From the NCBI RefSeq assembly GCF_044763875.1, contig NZ_JBIWGZ010000004.1:124001-188000 (forward strand): DNA of 64,000 nucleotides. Direction: 5' to 3'. Below, piece by piece: positions 1 to 8,799 of this stretch. The translations under genes were made by a program, and so were the position numbers. Under the pieces are notes generated by a model, which saw only the letters and a program-made list of their open reading frames with translations, made no database searches and had not been told where the DNA came from. The stretch is from Rummeliibacillus sp044763875 (lineage in GTDB: Bacteria; Bacillota; Bacilli; Bacillales_A; Planococcaceae). Position 1 is the stretch's first letter. Every line of letters begins with the position of its first letter.

Positions 1-1
1 A

Positions 2-301
2 ATCATGGAGACAGTCAACTATGTAGACCTAAAAGAATCTACACAAGTTGATGGAACCATTGTTACTGAAGTTAAACAAGGCAGAGATGGTATTTCCGTT
101 AAACTTGCTGACAAAATGAAGGCTCTGGATTTCTTGACTAAATACACCGACTTACTCGATGAAAAAGAGCTTAAACAACTTAAAGTTGAACGTGAGCGTA
201 TCGAAATCCGCAAAGAAAATGGCGATGATCAAGAAGAGTTTGAAGATGATGGCTTCATGGATGCTTTAAAAGGCGTTGAGGTGAACTGGGATGAAGATTA
301 A
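2..301 (+). CDS. terS: phage terminase small subunit, C-terminal part (cut by window edge)
   Basis: This is the C-terminal end of a phage terminase small subunit, which recognises viral DNA and hands it to the large subunit for packaging. The frame is open to the window edge, so the true start and the N-terminal helix-turn-helix lie upstream; the internal ATG at 5 is probably not the start. The visible part has the family's charged tail with a DDGF motif close to the end. It overlaps the large terminase gene by 11 bases, which suggests translational coupling. Identification rests on the tail sequence and on the next gene. Confidence 0.8.
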   Translation: MMETVNYVDLKESTQVDGTIVTEVKQGRDGISVKLADKMKALDFLTKYTDLLDEKELKQLKVERERIEIRKENGDDQEEFEDDGFMDALKGVEVNWDED

Positions 302-1568
302 AAAGAAACGTCCTGCATTATTCAAATTCAAGCCTTTTAGTAAGAAACAACTGAAAGTTCTTAAGTGGTGGCAAAATGATTCGCCACATAAAGATAAAGA
401 CGGTGTTATCTGTGACGGCTCCGTTCGTGCTGGTAAAACAGTCGTGATGTCCTTGTCCTTCGTCATGTGGGGCATGGAAACATTTGAGGACGAAAACTTA
501 GGGATGGCAGGTAAAACAATAGGTTCATTCCGTCGTAACGTTTTCAAACCACTCAAACGAATGCTTCAAAGTCGTGGATTCAAAGTAAAAGAATATCGTT
601 CAGAAAACATGTTCACCGTCACTAAAAATGGACGGATGAACTTTTTTTATATATTCGGTGGTAAAGATGAAGCGTCCCAAGATTTGATTCAAGGTATTAC
701 ACTTGCTGGTATGTTCTTCGATGAAGTAGCTTTGATGCCTCAATCATTCGTCAATCAAGCGACTGCCCGTTGTTCTGTTGACGGCGCAAAGTTCTGGTTC
801 AACTGTAACCCAGAAGGGCCATATCATTGGTTTAAGCTTGAATACTTAGATCAATTAGAAGAGAAACGAATGCTTCATTTACATTTCACGATGGACGATA
901 ACCTTTCGTTATCTCATCGTATCAAAGAACGATACAAACGAATGTATAGTGGTGTATTCTTTCAGCGATATATCCTTGGCTTATGGGTGCTCGCTGAAGG
1001 TGTTATTTATGACATGTTCGCTAACGAAAAGCATGTTGTGAAAACAGATGAACGTGAATATGAAAAGTATTACGTCAGCATTGACTATGGTACTCAGAAC
1101 CCTACAACATTTGGATTGTGGGGCTTTTTTGATGGAGTTTGGTACAAGGTAAAGGAATATCATTATGATGGCCGTAAGAATGCAAAACAAAAGACAGACC
1201 AAGAATATTACGAGGACTTAATCGAGTTCATTGGTGACGTTAAAGGCTTCAAAGGGATTATCGTTGACCCTTCTGCAGCATCTTTTATTGCTGTTTTAAA
1301 AAAGAATGGATTACATGTAATCAAAGCTAAGAATGATGTATTAGATGGTATTCGTAATGTTGCGACTGCCTTAAACAAAGGTTTAATTCTTTATAACGAT
1401 TGTTGCAAAGAAACATTCCGAGAGTTTTCATCTTATATTTGGGACGAAAAAGCTGCAGATCGTGGAGAGGATAAACCAGTTAAACAAAATGACCATCAAA
1501 TGGATGGTGACAGATACTTTGTCAATACAGTAGTCATGAAGAAACGTGGTCTATCAGTATTGAAGTAA
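291..1568 (+). CDS. terL: phage terminase large subunit (PBSX/SPP1 type)
   Basis: This is the ATPase-nuclease motor that packages phage DNA into proheads. At 425 residues it has the usual length. The Walker A motif GSVRAGKT lies at residues 43-50 and a Walker B motif FFDE ends at D144-E145. A C-terminal RNase H-like nuclease domain is indicated by SIDYG near residue 260, VDPSA near 315 and DGDR near the end, which would supply the metal-binding acids. It starts inside the small-subunit gene and is followed 12 bases later by the portal gene, the normal order in SPP1-like and PBSX-like phages. Confidence 0.96.
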   Translation: MKIKKKRPALFKFKPFSKKQLKVLKWWQNDSPHKDKDGVICDGSVRAGKTVVMSLSFVMWGMETFEDENLGMAGKTIGSFRRNVFKPLKRMLQSRGFKVKEYRSENMFTVTKNGRMNFFYIFGGKDEASQDLIQGITLAGMFFDEVALMPQSFVNQATARCSVDGAKFWFNCNPEGPYHWFKLEYLDQLEEKRMLHLHFTMDDNLSLSHRIKERYKRMYSGVFFQRYILGLWVLAEGVIYDMFANEKHVVKTDEREYEKYYVSIDYGTQNPTTFGLWGFFDGVWYKVKEYHYDGRKNAKQKTDQEYYEDLIEFIGDVKGFKGIIVDPSAASFIAVLKKNGLHVIKAKNDVLDGIRNVATALNKGLILYNDCCKETFREFSSYIWDEKAADRGEDKPVKQNDHQMDGDRYFVNTVVMKKRGLSVLK

Positions 1569-1580
1569 GGAGGCGATAAA

Positions 1581-2990
1581 GTGCATTGGTTACTAGGCAG
1601 AACGCAAACAGATGAATTTATTGATATCATTGAAAACAATAAACCTAAAGTTATTGATGTTGTTAAAGATTTATATTCAACATTTAATACCTCGCATTTT
1701 TTAGAGGGTGTTAAATACTATTTCAATGAAAATGACATTCTGAATAAGAAAGTATATGTTTATGATGAATCAGGCAATAAAACAATAGATCTTGATGCTA
1801 CAAAAGATGCATCGAAAATTCCTTCGGGCTTTCACAAGATATTAGTTGACCAAAAGGTAGGATATCTTGCTGGGGAGCCTCTTTCTTTTGGTTCGAAAAG
1901 TGATAACAAAAAGGCACTTGAACTCATTGAGGAATTAATCGGTGAAGAATTTGAAGATACATTACCTGAATTAATATTAAATACTTCAAACAAAGGAAGA
2001 GAGTGGCTTCACCCTTATGTAGATGAGGATGGAGAATTTCAACACATTATCATACCTGCTGAAGAGTTCATTCCAATCTATGATACAAAGCGCAAGGATA
2101 AACTTGTTGCTGGTATTAGATTCTATAAGGTTAGCGACAATACAGTTAAATTAGAATTATGGACTCCAGATGATGTAACCTACTTTGAAATGATAAACGG
2201 TGAAATATTTATTGATGTTATAGAAGAAATAAATCCATCTCCACATTTTTATCAAGGTGAAGAAAGTGTAAGTTGGGGAGAGGTTCCGTTCATTGAATTT
2301 AAGAACAACGAATTTGGTGTTTCCGATTTAATCTTTTATAAAAAACAGATTGATGGGTACGACAATTTAATCAGTACTACCCAAGATACGCTTGAGGATA
2401 TTCAAGCTTTAATCTATGTGCTAAAAGGATATGAAGGCGAGTCTTTGCAAGAATTTAAAACCATGCTTAAACGATATAGAGCAATAAAAGTTGAGGCAGA
2501 TGAAGGTTCAGGTGTAGATACGTTAAGCGGTGATGTTCCTGTTGAGGCGTATAAAACACAACGTGATACCTATACCACTGATATTTATTCATTTGGTCAA
2601 GGAGTTAACCCTAGTCCAGATATTATCGGTAATGCTCCTAGTGGTGTGGCGTTACAAAACCTATATTCATTGCTAGATATAAAAGCGTCTATGCTTGAAC
2701 GTAAGTTTACCAAGGCTTTACGAAAATTCATGTGGTTTGTAGCTGAATACGCTAAATTAAGTAAATTAGGCGAGTTTGATTATCGAGATATCACTTTCAC
2801 TTTTAACAAAATGATATTAACAAACGAATCTGAAATTGTTGATATGGCACAAAAGAGCCAAGGGGTTATCTCGCAAACAACAATCTTAGAAAATCATCCT
2901 TGGGTTAAAGATGTGGCATTAGAACAACAAAGATTGAAAGATGAGCAAGATGCTTACAGTAACTCTTTAGGTGGATTAGAGGGTGATTAA
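1581..2990 (+). CDS. phage portal protein, SPP1 Gp6-like
   Basis: The portal forms the dodecameric ring at one capsid vertex through which DNA enters and leaves. The 469-residue length and the position between large terminase and MuF-like protein fit the SPP1 Gp6-like portal family. The segment around residues 245-265 (FGVSDLIFYKKQIDGYD) is a conserved stretch of this family, as is the later GVNPSPDIIGNAPSG motif. Translation starts at GTG 1581, seven bases after AAGGAGG. The stop is four bases from the next start. Confidence 0.94.
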   Translation: MHWLLGRTQTDEFIDIIENNKPKVIDVVKDLYSTFNTSHFLEGVKYYFNENDILNKKVYVYDESGNKTIDLDATKDASKIPSGFHKILVDQKVGYLAGEPLSFGSKSDNKKALELIEELIGEEFEDTLPELILNTSNKGREWLHPYVDEDGEFQHIIIPAEEFIPIYDTKRKDKLVAGIRFYKVSDNTVKLELWTPDDVTYFEMINGEIFIDVIEEINPSPHFYQGEESVSWGEVPFIEFKNNEFGVSDLIFYKKQIDGYDNLISTTQDTLEDIQALIYVLKGYEGESLQEFKTMLKRYRAIKVEADEGSGVDTLSGDVPVEAYKTQRDTYTTDIYSFGQGVNPSPDIIGNAPSGVALQNLYSLLDIKASMLERKFTKALRKFMWFVAEYAKLSKLGEFDYRDITFTFNKMILTNESEIVDMAQKSQGVISQTTILENHPWVKDVALEQQRLKDEQDAYSNSLGGLEGD

Positions 2991-2993
2991 CCT

Positions 2994-4004
2994 ATGAACC
3001 AACAAGAAATTAAAGCAGAAATTGAAAAGCTAATTCAAAAAGTTGAAACGGACATTGAATTAGTCTTTTCCTTGCGTTTACAGAACATATTAGATGAATT
3101 GAATAAAATGTATATCAAGTTCGTTAAAAGTGATGAGACAAGCTATACAGACTTAAATAAGTACAATCGATTATCGAAAGAGCTAGATAACATAGCTAAA
3201 GAGTTAACAGAGGATTATAAGAGCATTGTCAACATGATCACTGATATGAATGAAACAATTTTTGTTGAGAATTACTTGAAATCAGCATATCTTTTTGAAG
3301 TGTTTGCAAGTACAGAGATGGGCTTTGCTCCACCAGCTAAAAGCCTTGTACAAATATCATTAAGGAATGCTATTAAGTATCTAACTTTACCTTTAGTATT
3401 TGAAAGACATCGAAATGAAATAGTTCATAGGTTAAACATTGAGATATCACAATCTTTAATGGCTGGTGAAGGATACTGGAAAATGGCAAAACGCATTGAA
3501 AATGCAGTCAATTTCAGTAAGAAAAAGGCTAGGGCTGTTGCAAGGACAGAGGGAGGGCGTGCATTATCTCTTTCAGATGAACAAGTTTATGAACAAGCGA
3601 GCAAACATGCAGTAGTAACGAAAGTATGGTTATCAGCACTCGATAATGATGTTCGAAATGCTCATAGGAAACTTGATGGAGATAAAGCCGATAAAGACGG
3701 TTATTTTCACTATGAAGGAATGAAAGCGAAAGGGCCACATCAATGGCATGTTGCTAAGATGGACATTAACTGTCGATGTGTAGTGATTTATCTAGTAAAT
3801 GGAATGCTACCAGAGCTCCGAAGAGGTAGAGATTATCGTGATGCGAACTATCAACAAAAACTTGCCGATCGTATCGATAAATATATGGAACAAGGTTTAA
3901 CTTATGCTAAGGCTCTTAAAAAGGCACAAAAAGAGGTTAAACCACCAAACATTGTTGTTCCATTCCAAACATATGAGGAGTGGGAGAAGAAATTTGTTAC
4001 GTAA
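2994..4004 (+). CDS. minor head protein, SPP1 Gp7 / Mu F-like
   Basis: This is a minor capsid protein of the SPP1 Gp7 / Mu gene F head morphogenesis family, usually associated with the portal and with early steps of DNA delivery. The N-terminal half is helical and poorly conserved. The C-terminal half carries the family domain: RTEG near residue 183, DNDVRNAHRKLDG around 216-228 and a terminal DINCRCVV motif with paired cysteines near 255. It directly follows the portal gene. Confidence 0.9.
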   Translation: MNQQEIKAEIEKLIQKVETDIELVFSLRLQNILDELNKMYIKFVKSDETSYTDLNKYNRLSKELDNIAKELTEDYKSIVNMITDMNETIFVENYLKSAYLFEVFASTEMGFAPPAKSLVQISLRNAIKYLTLPLVFERHRNEIVHRLNIEISQSLMAGEGYWKMAKRIENAVNFSKKKARAVARTEGGRALSLSDEQVYEQASKHAVVTKVWLSALDNDVRNAHRKLDGDKADKDGYFHYEGMKAKGPHQWHVAKMDINCRCVVIYLVNGMLPELRRGRDYRDANYQQKLADRIDKYMEQGLTYAKALKKAQKEVKPPNIVVPFQTYEEWEKKFVT

Positions 4005-4064
4005 TCCCATACTATCTACTAATTTCCATTATACTGAAGTGAGAAGGTAGTAGGTGGTGAGGAA

Positions 4065-4241
4065 ATGAGAGACGAGCAAGTGAAGAAACTTCAAGAAAAT
4101 GGTCAAGGTTGCTTAGCTAACCTCGAGGCTTTAGGTGGTTGTTTCTTTATGAGCATTATAGGGATTCCAATAATTCTTATTGGAGGTTGGTTCCTATGGG
4201 AGATAATAAAGTTTTTAATATTTGAGATGGATTGGGGTTAA
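4065..4241 (+). CDS. small phage membrane protein (58 aa)
   Basis: A 58-residue protein with a charged N-terminus (MRDEQVKKLQENG) followed by a hydrophobic segment at about residues 26-52 rich in I, F, W and G, predicted to cross the membrane once. A ribosome site (GGTGAGG) lies just upstream. It sits between the MuF-like gene and the scaffold gene and ends one base before a terminator-like hairpin. Function unknown. Confidence 0.65.
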   Translation: MRDEQVKKLQENGQGCLANLEALGGCFFMSIIGIPIILIGGWFLWEIIKFLIFEMDWG

Positions 4242-4265
4242 GTCGTTCTAGCGAACGGCTTTTTA
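4242..4265 (+). terminator. rho-independent terminator after head-protein genes
   Basis: A 7-bp stem (4242-4248 with 4253-4259, one G-U pair, loop TAGC) is followed by TTTTT. It separates the terminase/portal/MuF block from the scaffold/capsid block and may act as a partial terminator that sets relative expression. Confidence 0.7.
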
Positions 4266-4278
4266 TTATGCTCAAAAT

Positions 4279-4355
4279 CGTCTTTTAGCTTTGTAGACGT
4301 TAAAGAACAAAGTCTATACCTATCGTGCCGTTGCACGTTAAAAGCGAATAGGAGG
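4279..4355 (+). promoter_or_regulatory. structured leader upstream of scaffold and capsid genes
   Basis: The leader has a small stem CGTCT/AGACG (4279-4283 with 4295-4299) and a nested hairpin directly before the scaffold gene. There CGTGC/GCACG (4324-4328 with 4333-4337, loop CGTT) lies inside an outer stem CCTAT/ATAGG (4319-4323 with 4348-4352). The outer stem takes up the 5' part of the ribosome site AGGAGG (4350-4355). This could tune translation of scaffold and capsid; the role is inferred. Confidence 0.4.
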
Positions 4356-4362
4356 AAGAAAG

Positions 4363-4974
4363 ATGAACAAAGAAGCACTCATTGCATTAGGTTTAACAGA
4401 AGAGCAAGCAGATAAAGTAATTTCAGGATTCGGCCAAATGGTTCCTAAAAGCCGATTGGATGACAAAATCCAAGAGGTAAACGACTTGAAAACTCAAATT
4501 ACAGATCGTGATACACAGCTTGTAGATTTAAAAACAAAGGCAGCAGGTAATGAAGATTTGCAATCGCAAATTCAAACTTTACAAGAACAAAATAAAACAA
4601 CTGTTGATGAATATGAAGAAAAGCTTCAGAAAAAGGACTTCAACTTTGCTCTTACGGAAGCGCTACGTAATGCAAAAGTTAAGAATCCATTGACTATCAA
4701 ACCGTTACTGAATCATGAAGTACTCAAACTTGATGGTGAAAAAATATTAGGTCTTGATGATCAATTAAAAGCTTTAAAGGAATCAGAGTCATATTTATTT
4801 GAATCTGACAAACTCAAAGGTAAAACGCCACCAGGAGGAGGCCAACACTTACCGGGTGGATATGATAAGCCTAATCCATTTGCGAAGGATTCGTTTAATT
4901 TAACTGAGCAAGGTATTTTATTACGTGACAATCCCGACTTATACAACCAATTAAAAGCTCAAGCAGGGCAATAG
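4363..4974 (+). CDS. phage scaffold protein (GP20 minor structural family)
   Basis: This is a capsid assembly scaffold of the phage minor structural protein GP20 family. The N-terminus MNKEALIALGLTEEQADKV followed by VPKSRLDDKI is typical of the family. Residues about 35-90 form a charged coiled coil (EVNDLKTQI, LQSQIQTLQEQ), as expected for an internal scaffold. A GGG-rich linker (PPGGGQHLPGG) comes before the C-terminus, which would contact the coat. It lies directly before the coat gene, with AGGAGG seven bases from its ATG. Confidence 0.9.
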   Translation: MNKEALIALGLTEEQADKVISGFGQMVPKSRLDDKIQEVNDLKTQITDRDTQLVDLKTKAAGNEDLQSQIQTLQEQNKTTVDEYEEKLQKKDFNFALTEALRNAKVKNPLTIKPLLNHEVLKLDGEKILGLDDQLKALKESESYLFESDKLKGKTPPGGGQHLPGGYDKPNPFAKDSFNLTEQGILLRDNPDLYNQLKAQAGQ

Positions 4975-4987
4975 GAGGAATTAAATT

Positions 4988-5962
4988 ATGGCAATTACAC
5001 GTATTGCAGATATTATCCAACCAGAGATTTTTACTAACTATGTAACACAACGGACTATGGAGTTATCGAATGTATTAAACAGTGGCATCGCAACAAACGA
5101 TTCAGAATTCAATTCTTTAGCAAGTGGACCCAACACTCTTGTTAACATGCCTTATTTCAATGATCTTACTGGTGACTCAGAAGTAATGTCAGACGATGGC
5201 TCTTTAACACCAGGTAAAATTGGTACTAGCAAAGATGTAGCTCGTAAACAAGGACGTGCAAAAGCTTGGGGAGCGAATGGGTTATCGGCATTGCTTTCTG
5301 GTGCTGATCCAATGGGAGCAATCGGTAATCTCGTAACTAATTATTGGGCTCGTGATCGTCAAAAAGTTTTACTTTCAACTTTAAAGGGTGTATTCGCTTC
5401 AACATCAATGTCTAAAAAAATCCATGATATTTCAGGTAATGCTGATGCAGCTGCCTTATTTAGCGCAAATAGCTTTCTGGATGCAGTTCAAATCATGGGT
5501 GATGCAAAGGATTCTTTAGCAGCTATTACAATGCACTCAGCAGTCGAAACCTATCTTGCTAAGTTACAACTAATTGAGTATGTACAACCTGCAGGGCAAT
5601 CAGTTCGTATTCCTTATTTCATGGGCAAACGAGTGATTGTAGATGATGGCATGCCTTTCGATACAGGAACAGGTGTGGCAGAAACATATATCTTTGGTCA
5701 AGGCGCATTAGCTTGGGGTAACGGTAAACATCCAAATATTATTGAAACTGAAACTGATCGTGACACGATGGCTTCATCTGGTGAAGATTTCTTAATAAAT
5801 CGTAATATCTACATGCTTCATCCACGCGGTGTGAAGTGGACTGAATCATCAGTTGCTGGTGATTTCCCAACAAACACTGAATTAGCAACTGGCGCTAACT
5901 GGGAGTTGGTATACGAACCTAAAGCTGTACGTATGGTTGATTTCAAATTTAAAATCCAATAA
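4988..5962 (+). CDS. major capsid protein
   Basis: This is the coat protein that builds the phage shell. Position after the scaffold gene and length (324 residues) fit an HK97-fold coat of the phage coat-protein family found in SPP1- and A118-like Firmicutes phages. Recognisable stretches are the N-terminal MAITRIADIIQPEIF, a central DRQKVLLSTLKG helix near residue 125 and VRIPYFMGKRVIVDDGMP near 210-227. The ribosome site AGGAGG is seven bases before ATG. The gene is followed by a strong hairpin. Confidence 0.94.
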   Translation: MAITRIADIIQPEIFTNYVTQRTMELSNVLNSGIATNDSEFNSLASGPNTLVNMPYFNDLTGDSEVMSDDGSLTPGKIGTSKDVARKQGRAKAWGANGLSALLSGADPMGAIGNLVTNYWARDRQKVLLSTLKGVFASTSMSKKIHDISGNADAAALFSANSFLDAVQIMGDAKDSLAAITMHSAVETYLAKLQLIEYVQPAGQSVRIPYFMGKRVIVDDGMPFDTGTGVAETYIFGQGALAWGNGKHPNIIETETDRDTMASSGEDFLINRNIYMLHPRGVKWTESSVAGDFPTNTELATGANWELVYEPKAVRMVDFKFKIQ

Positions 5963-5964
5963 TC

Positions 5965-5988
5965 AGGGCGCTGATGCGCTCTTTTATT
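5965..5988 (+). terminator. terminator after major capsid gene
   Basis: A 7-bp stem AGGGCGC/GCGCTCT (5965-5971 with 5976-5982, one G-U pair, loop TGAT) is followed by TTT and a T-rich stretch. Its place right after the coat gene suggests it limits transcription into the less needed connector genes. Confidence 0.8.
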
Positions 5989-6004
5989 ATGAAAGGGTGA
6001 TTAT

Positions 6005-6271
6005 ATGGGAGCATATACATTCCGACGTGCTCGAGAGCGGTTAGTAGCAAAATTAAAAGAATCTGATACCTATTCATACGAGCAACTAAATGATATGAAG
6101 GTTCCGCAAATCAAGGAAATCTTAGATTCTAAAAAAATTGAATACAAATCTAATGACGCCAAAAAAGAATTAATTGCTTATTTAGTCGAAGTACCTGAGG
6201 ATAATCAGGACACGAAAGATCCAGTAGACCCAACAACTACTAATGGTGATAACAATGTGGACCCCGACTGA
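6005..6271 (+). CDS. small phage protein with HeH/LEM-like domain
   Basis: An 88-residue protein between coat and head-tail connector genes. Residues about 26-61 (QLNDMKVPQIKEILDSKKI to KKELIAYL) match the pattern of the HeH/LEM or Rho-N type helix-extension-helix domain, common in small proteins at this position in Firmicutes phages. The C-terminus is an acidic, threonine-rich tail. It overlaps the next gene. A role in head completion or DNA contact is inferred from position. Confidence 0.75.
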   Translation: MGAYTFRRARERLVAKLKESDTYSYEQLNDMKVPQIKEILDSKKIEYKSNDAKKELIAYLVEVPEDNQDTKDPVDPTTTNGDNNVDPD

Positions 6272-6581
6272 TCAAGAAGTAAATGAATTAATTTTAATTA
6301 ATAGCGATATTTCAACACCAGAACGAATTGAACATTATCGAACACTCGCACCAATCTATTATGATTTAGCTTGCGATTATTGCAATAATACGTTTGATAT
6401 GGCTGAATCTTCAAAAGTAGTGTCAGCAGTAAAAGTATTTGTAGCAAAAGCAATACAATTTTACACACAAAAAGCTGGACTCACTTCACGTTCAATGGGT
6501 ACTGTCAGTTATTCCTATACAACTGAGTTACCTTCAAGTGTTATGAAACCTTTAAAGCCTTTCAAGAAATTGAGGTGGTAG
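6255..6581 (+). CDS. head-tail connector protein
   Basis: Probable head-tail connector (Gp6/Gp15-like adaptor) that sits under the portal. The protein is small and helical, with QEVNELILINSDI at the start and a PIYYDLACDYCNNTF motif, as in this family. ATG 6255 is preferred because GGTGAT lies five bases upstream; an in-frame ATG at 6243 has no ribosome site. It overlaps the previous gene. Position after the coat gene and before the joining protein supports the call. Confidence 0.8.
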   Translation: MWTPTDQEVNELILINSDISTPERIEHYRTLAPIYYDLACDYCNNTFDMAESSKVVSAVKVFVAKAIQFYTQKAGLTSRSMGTVSYSYTTELPSSVMKPLKPFKKLRW

Positions 6582-6582
6582 T

Positions 6583-6909
6583 ATGAATGATGAATTTCCA
6601 CGCCTTGTAGAAATATACGAGTTAGTGCAAGGCGAAGAAGACGATTCAGGTGGATTTGGTGAAGATGAACCTAAAACATTGTTTCAAATGATGGCCTTTG
6701 TTGATACACCAACTAGCCAAGAACAATATACAGCTATGCAAATGCAGAATCCGTTAGATCGGTTTATGTATTATCCATATCGTAAAGATGTTTTAGAAAC
6801 GCATTTTGTACTTTGTGATGACGATAAATATAAGATAGCTGGAAAGCCAGAAGACCAGGGGGGAATGCATGAAATCATGCGTGTACCTTTAAAGTTGGTG
6901 AAGAAATGA
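6583..6909 (+). CDS. phage head-tail joining (stopper) protein
   Basis: A 108-residue protein with the layout of the head-tail joining or head closure family (SPP1 Gp16-like). The N-terminus has VEIYELVQGEEDDSGGFG, a common start of this family, and the rest is predicted beta-rich. It would close the DNA channel after packaging. GAGGTGG precedes ATG. The gene overlaps the following HK97 Gp10-like gene by four bases. Confidence 0.8.
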   Translation: MNDEFPRLVEIYELVQGEEDDSGGFGEDEPKTLFQMMAFVDTPTSQEQYTAMQMQNPLDRFMYYPYRKDVLETHFVLCDDDKYKIAGKPEDQGGMHEIMRVPLKLVKK

Positions 6910-7325
6910 GCATTACTCGTTTTGGTAGTAAAGAGCTTGAACGTGCATTAAATAAATGGTCTGACAAGATTGAAAAAGAAGTAAATCGTATTATTCACGA
7001 AACAGCACTTCTCATACAAAGTGAAGCAAGAGCACTGGCACCTGAATCTTCTGGCTATTTACGAAAATCTATCGTAGTTGATACATCTAGTGATGGATTG
7101 AGTGCACTTATTTCCGTTGGTGCTGATTACGGAATATACATCGAATATGGTACAGGTATTTATGCAGTAAATGGAAACGGAAGAAAAGACGGTTGGGTAT
7201 TCTACAGCGAGAAATATGGTGAATTTGTATTTACTAAAGGAATGAGACCACAACCTTTCTGGTTTCCAGCTATTGAAATCGGTAAAAAATATTATGATCA
7301 AGAAATGAAAAAGCTAGGACGGTGA
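6906..7325 (+). CDS. tail component, HK97 Gp10 family
   Basis: This belongs to the HK97 Gp10 family, found in the neck or tail-completion module of siphoviruses. Typical features are the N-terminal helix, ARALAPESSGYLRKSI (residues 43-58), a GADYGIYIEYGTG motif near 80-92 and MRPQPFWFPAI near 114-124, which closely follow the family consensus. It overlaps the upstream gene by ATGA and is followed four bases later by the tail terminator gene. Confidence 0.9.
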   Translation: MSITRFGSKELERALNKWSDKIEKEVNRIIHETALLIQSEARALAPESSGYLRKSIVVDTSSDGLSALISVGADYGIYIEYGTGIYAVNGNGRKDGWVFYSEKYGEFVFTKGMRPQPFWFPAIEIGKKYYDQEMKKLGR

Positions 7326-7329
7326 TTGA

Positions 7330-7752
7330 GTGTCTCTTGCATTTGCACCTACTCAAAAAGCTATATTGGATAGGGTGCGTGGAGATATTGATGTCACGAG
7401 CCTACTCAATAAAGCTGATAAACAATCAGGAATATATGATTATGTATCAGAATCAACTCCATATCCTTATATAGTTGTTGGTGAGCCTAGTATAGATCCA
7501 CTTGGTATCAAAAATAGTGAAGTAGTCGATTTAATGATCACTCTTCATATTTGGAGTAACTACAAAGGAAATAGTGAGGCTTATAAGATTTTATCTGCTG
7601 TTCATGAATCCTTTAAATACAAATTGAACATTTCAAGCTATAAAACAGTTAAAACATCATACCGTGACGCCAAAGTCTTACCGGACATTGATGGTGTACA
7701 CAGGCATGGCGTTTTTACATTGCTTTTAACATTAGAAAAGGAGCGTGCATAG
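7330..7752 (+). CDS. tail terminator-like protein (DUF3168)
   Basis: This is the tail-completion or tail-terminator protein of the DUF3168 family (SPP1 Gp17-like), which caps the tail tube at the head end. The 140-residue length and motifs such as YPYIVVGEP and VDLMITLHIWSNYKGNSEAYKI fit the family. It uses GTG 7330, with GGACGGTGA upstream. It sits in the standard place between the Gp10-like and major tail genes. Confidence 0.85.
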   Translation: MSLAFAPTQKAILDRVRGDIDVTSLLNKADKQSGIYDYVSESTPYPYIVVGEPSIDPLGIKNSEVVDLMITLHIWSNYKGNSEAYKILSAVHESFKYKLNISSYKTVKTSYRDAKVLPDIDGVHRHGVFTLLLTLEKERA

Positions 7753-7755
7753 AGC

Positions 7756-8286
7756 ATGACACTTAAAAACGGTAAAGATACGATTTTATTAATTCAAAAA
7801 GCCACTGCAGCACTTGGGGAATCTGCATTTGTTATTGCACAGCAAACGGACTTATCTCACTCAATAGAATCTGAAATGAGTGACGAAAAGACGAAATTTG
7901 GACGTATTGTAGCACCGGGCACTGTCTCAGAATCTTTCGAGCTAACGGCATATGGAGATTCAGATGATAAAGGGCAAGAGCTTATCATGGAAGCTTTAAA
8001 AAATGGTGAGCAAATCAAAGCATGGAAAGTGGATTTAGTACTTAACTCGAAAGGAAAGCATAACGCAACATTTGCTTATGGATACTTTGAATCAGCAGAT
8101 GAAAAATCCGGAACGGAAGGTTTTGTCGAAATATCAGGCACCATCCAAGTACTTGGCCAATCACAAAAAGGTGAACTGGATCCATTACCAATCGAAGTGA
8201 TTGAATTCGGAAAATACGGCTTTGAAAAACCTGGTGAAAAATCAGGTGAGCTAGGTGGAACACAAACTGAACAACCTGCAGGTTAA
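7756..8286 (+). CDS. major tail protein (tail tube)
   Basis: This is the tail tube subunit, of the TP901-1/phi13 major tail protein family. The N-terminus (LKNGKDTILLIQKATA) and the middle segment VSGTIQV-like EISGTIQVLGQSQKGELD are typical of it. At 176 residues it is of usual size for a tube protein without an extra Ig domain. The C-terminus ends in a low-complexity tail rich in G, E and T. A strong terminator follows at once, consistent with high production. Confidence 0.9.
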   Translation: MTLKNGKDTILLIQKATAALGESAFVIAQQTDLSHSIESEMSDEKTKFGRIVAPGTVSESFELTAYGDSDDKGQELIMEALKNGEQIKAWKVDLVLNSKGKHNATFAYGYFESADEKSGTEGFVEISGTIQVLGQSQKGELDPLPIEVIEFGKYGFEKPGEKSGELGGTQTEQPAG

Positions 8287-8287
8287 T

Positions 8288-8312
8288 GGGAGGGTTTAAC
8301 CCTCTCTTTTTA
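8288..8312 (+). terminator. terminator after major tail gene
   Basis: An 8-bp stem (8288-8295 with 8299-8306, one G-U pair, loop TTA) is followed by a run of T. It ends the highly expressed tail-tube transcript. Confidence 0.85.
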
Positions 8313-8343
8313 TACAAAAAAATTATAATTGGAGGAATTAAAT

Positions 8344-8799
8344 ATGTCATTACTATTAAAAATTGGAGATAAAGAAGTACAAGGTAAACCATCATTTGCG
8401 TTTTTAAAATTAGCAGATGCCAAGTATGGAACATTTCAAGAGAAAACAGGGGAAATGACAGGCGGTTTAATGAACATACTTTCAGGTGTTATTGAAGGTG
8501 ACGTTCAATCGGCAGCAAAGTATTGGGATTGTGCTACAGCTCATTTAAAAGAGAAGCCTACAATCGAAAAAATAGAAGAAGCATTAGAGTCTCGCATTGA
8601 GGTTGACGAAGATACAGAACCGTTACTAAAAGAAATTTATAGTGAGTTAACAAACTCAGGTTTTTTCAAAAAGACGGTCAAGGAATTCTGGAAGAATCTC
8701 GAGATGATGAAAGACTTCGGCAAAACAGAGGAAGAGAAAGCGGACAACAAAAAAGCTTACGATCTAATGATGGAGAAGAAAGTCGAAATCGAGGCATAG
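8344..8799 (+). CDS. tail assembly chaperone (gpG-like)
   Basis: This is the first of two tail assembly chaperones, functional analogues of lambda gpG and gpGT, that coat the tape measure protein during tail assembly. ATG 8344 is chosen because GGAGG (8331-8335) lies nine bases before it; a TTG at 8329 is in frame but overlaps that ribosome site. The protein is 151 residues with a helical, acidic C-terminus. The -1 frame is open beneath the last third of the gene and continues into the next gene, so a frameshifted fusion is expected. Confidence 0.8.
   Translation: MSLLLKIGDKEVQGKPSFAFLKLADAKYGTFQEKTGEMTGGLMNILSGVIEGDVQSAAKYWDCATAHLKEKPTIEKIEEALESRIEVDEDTEPLLKEIYSELTNSGFFKKTVKEFWKNLEMMKDFGKTEEEKADNKKAYDLMMEKKVEIEA
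8661..8755 (+). other. candidate -1 programmed frameshift region
   Basis: The -1 frame is open from before 8661 through to the stop at 9125. Two candidate slip sites lie in the gpG frame. T-TTT-TTC at 8661-8667 fits the X-XXY-YYZ rule exactly. C-AAA-AAA-G at 8748-8755 is nearer the gpG stop, which is the more usual place. Which one is used cannot be decided from sequence alone. Confidence 0.5.
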
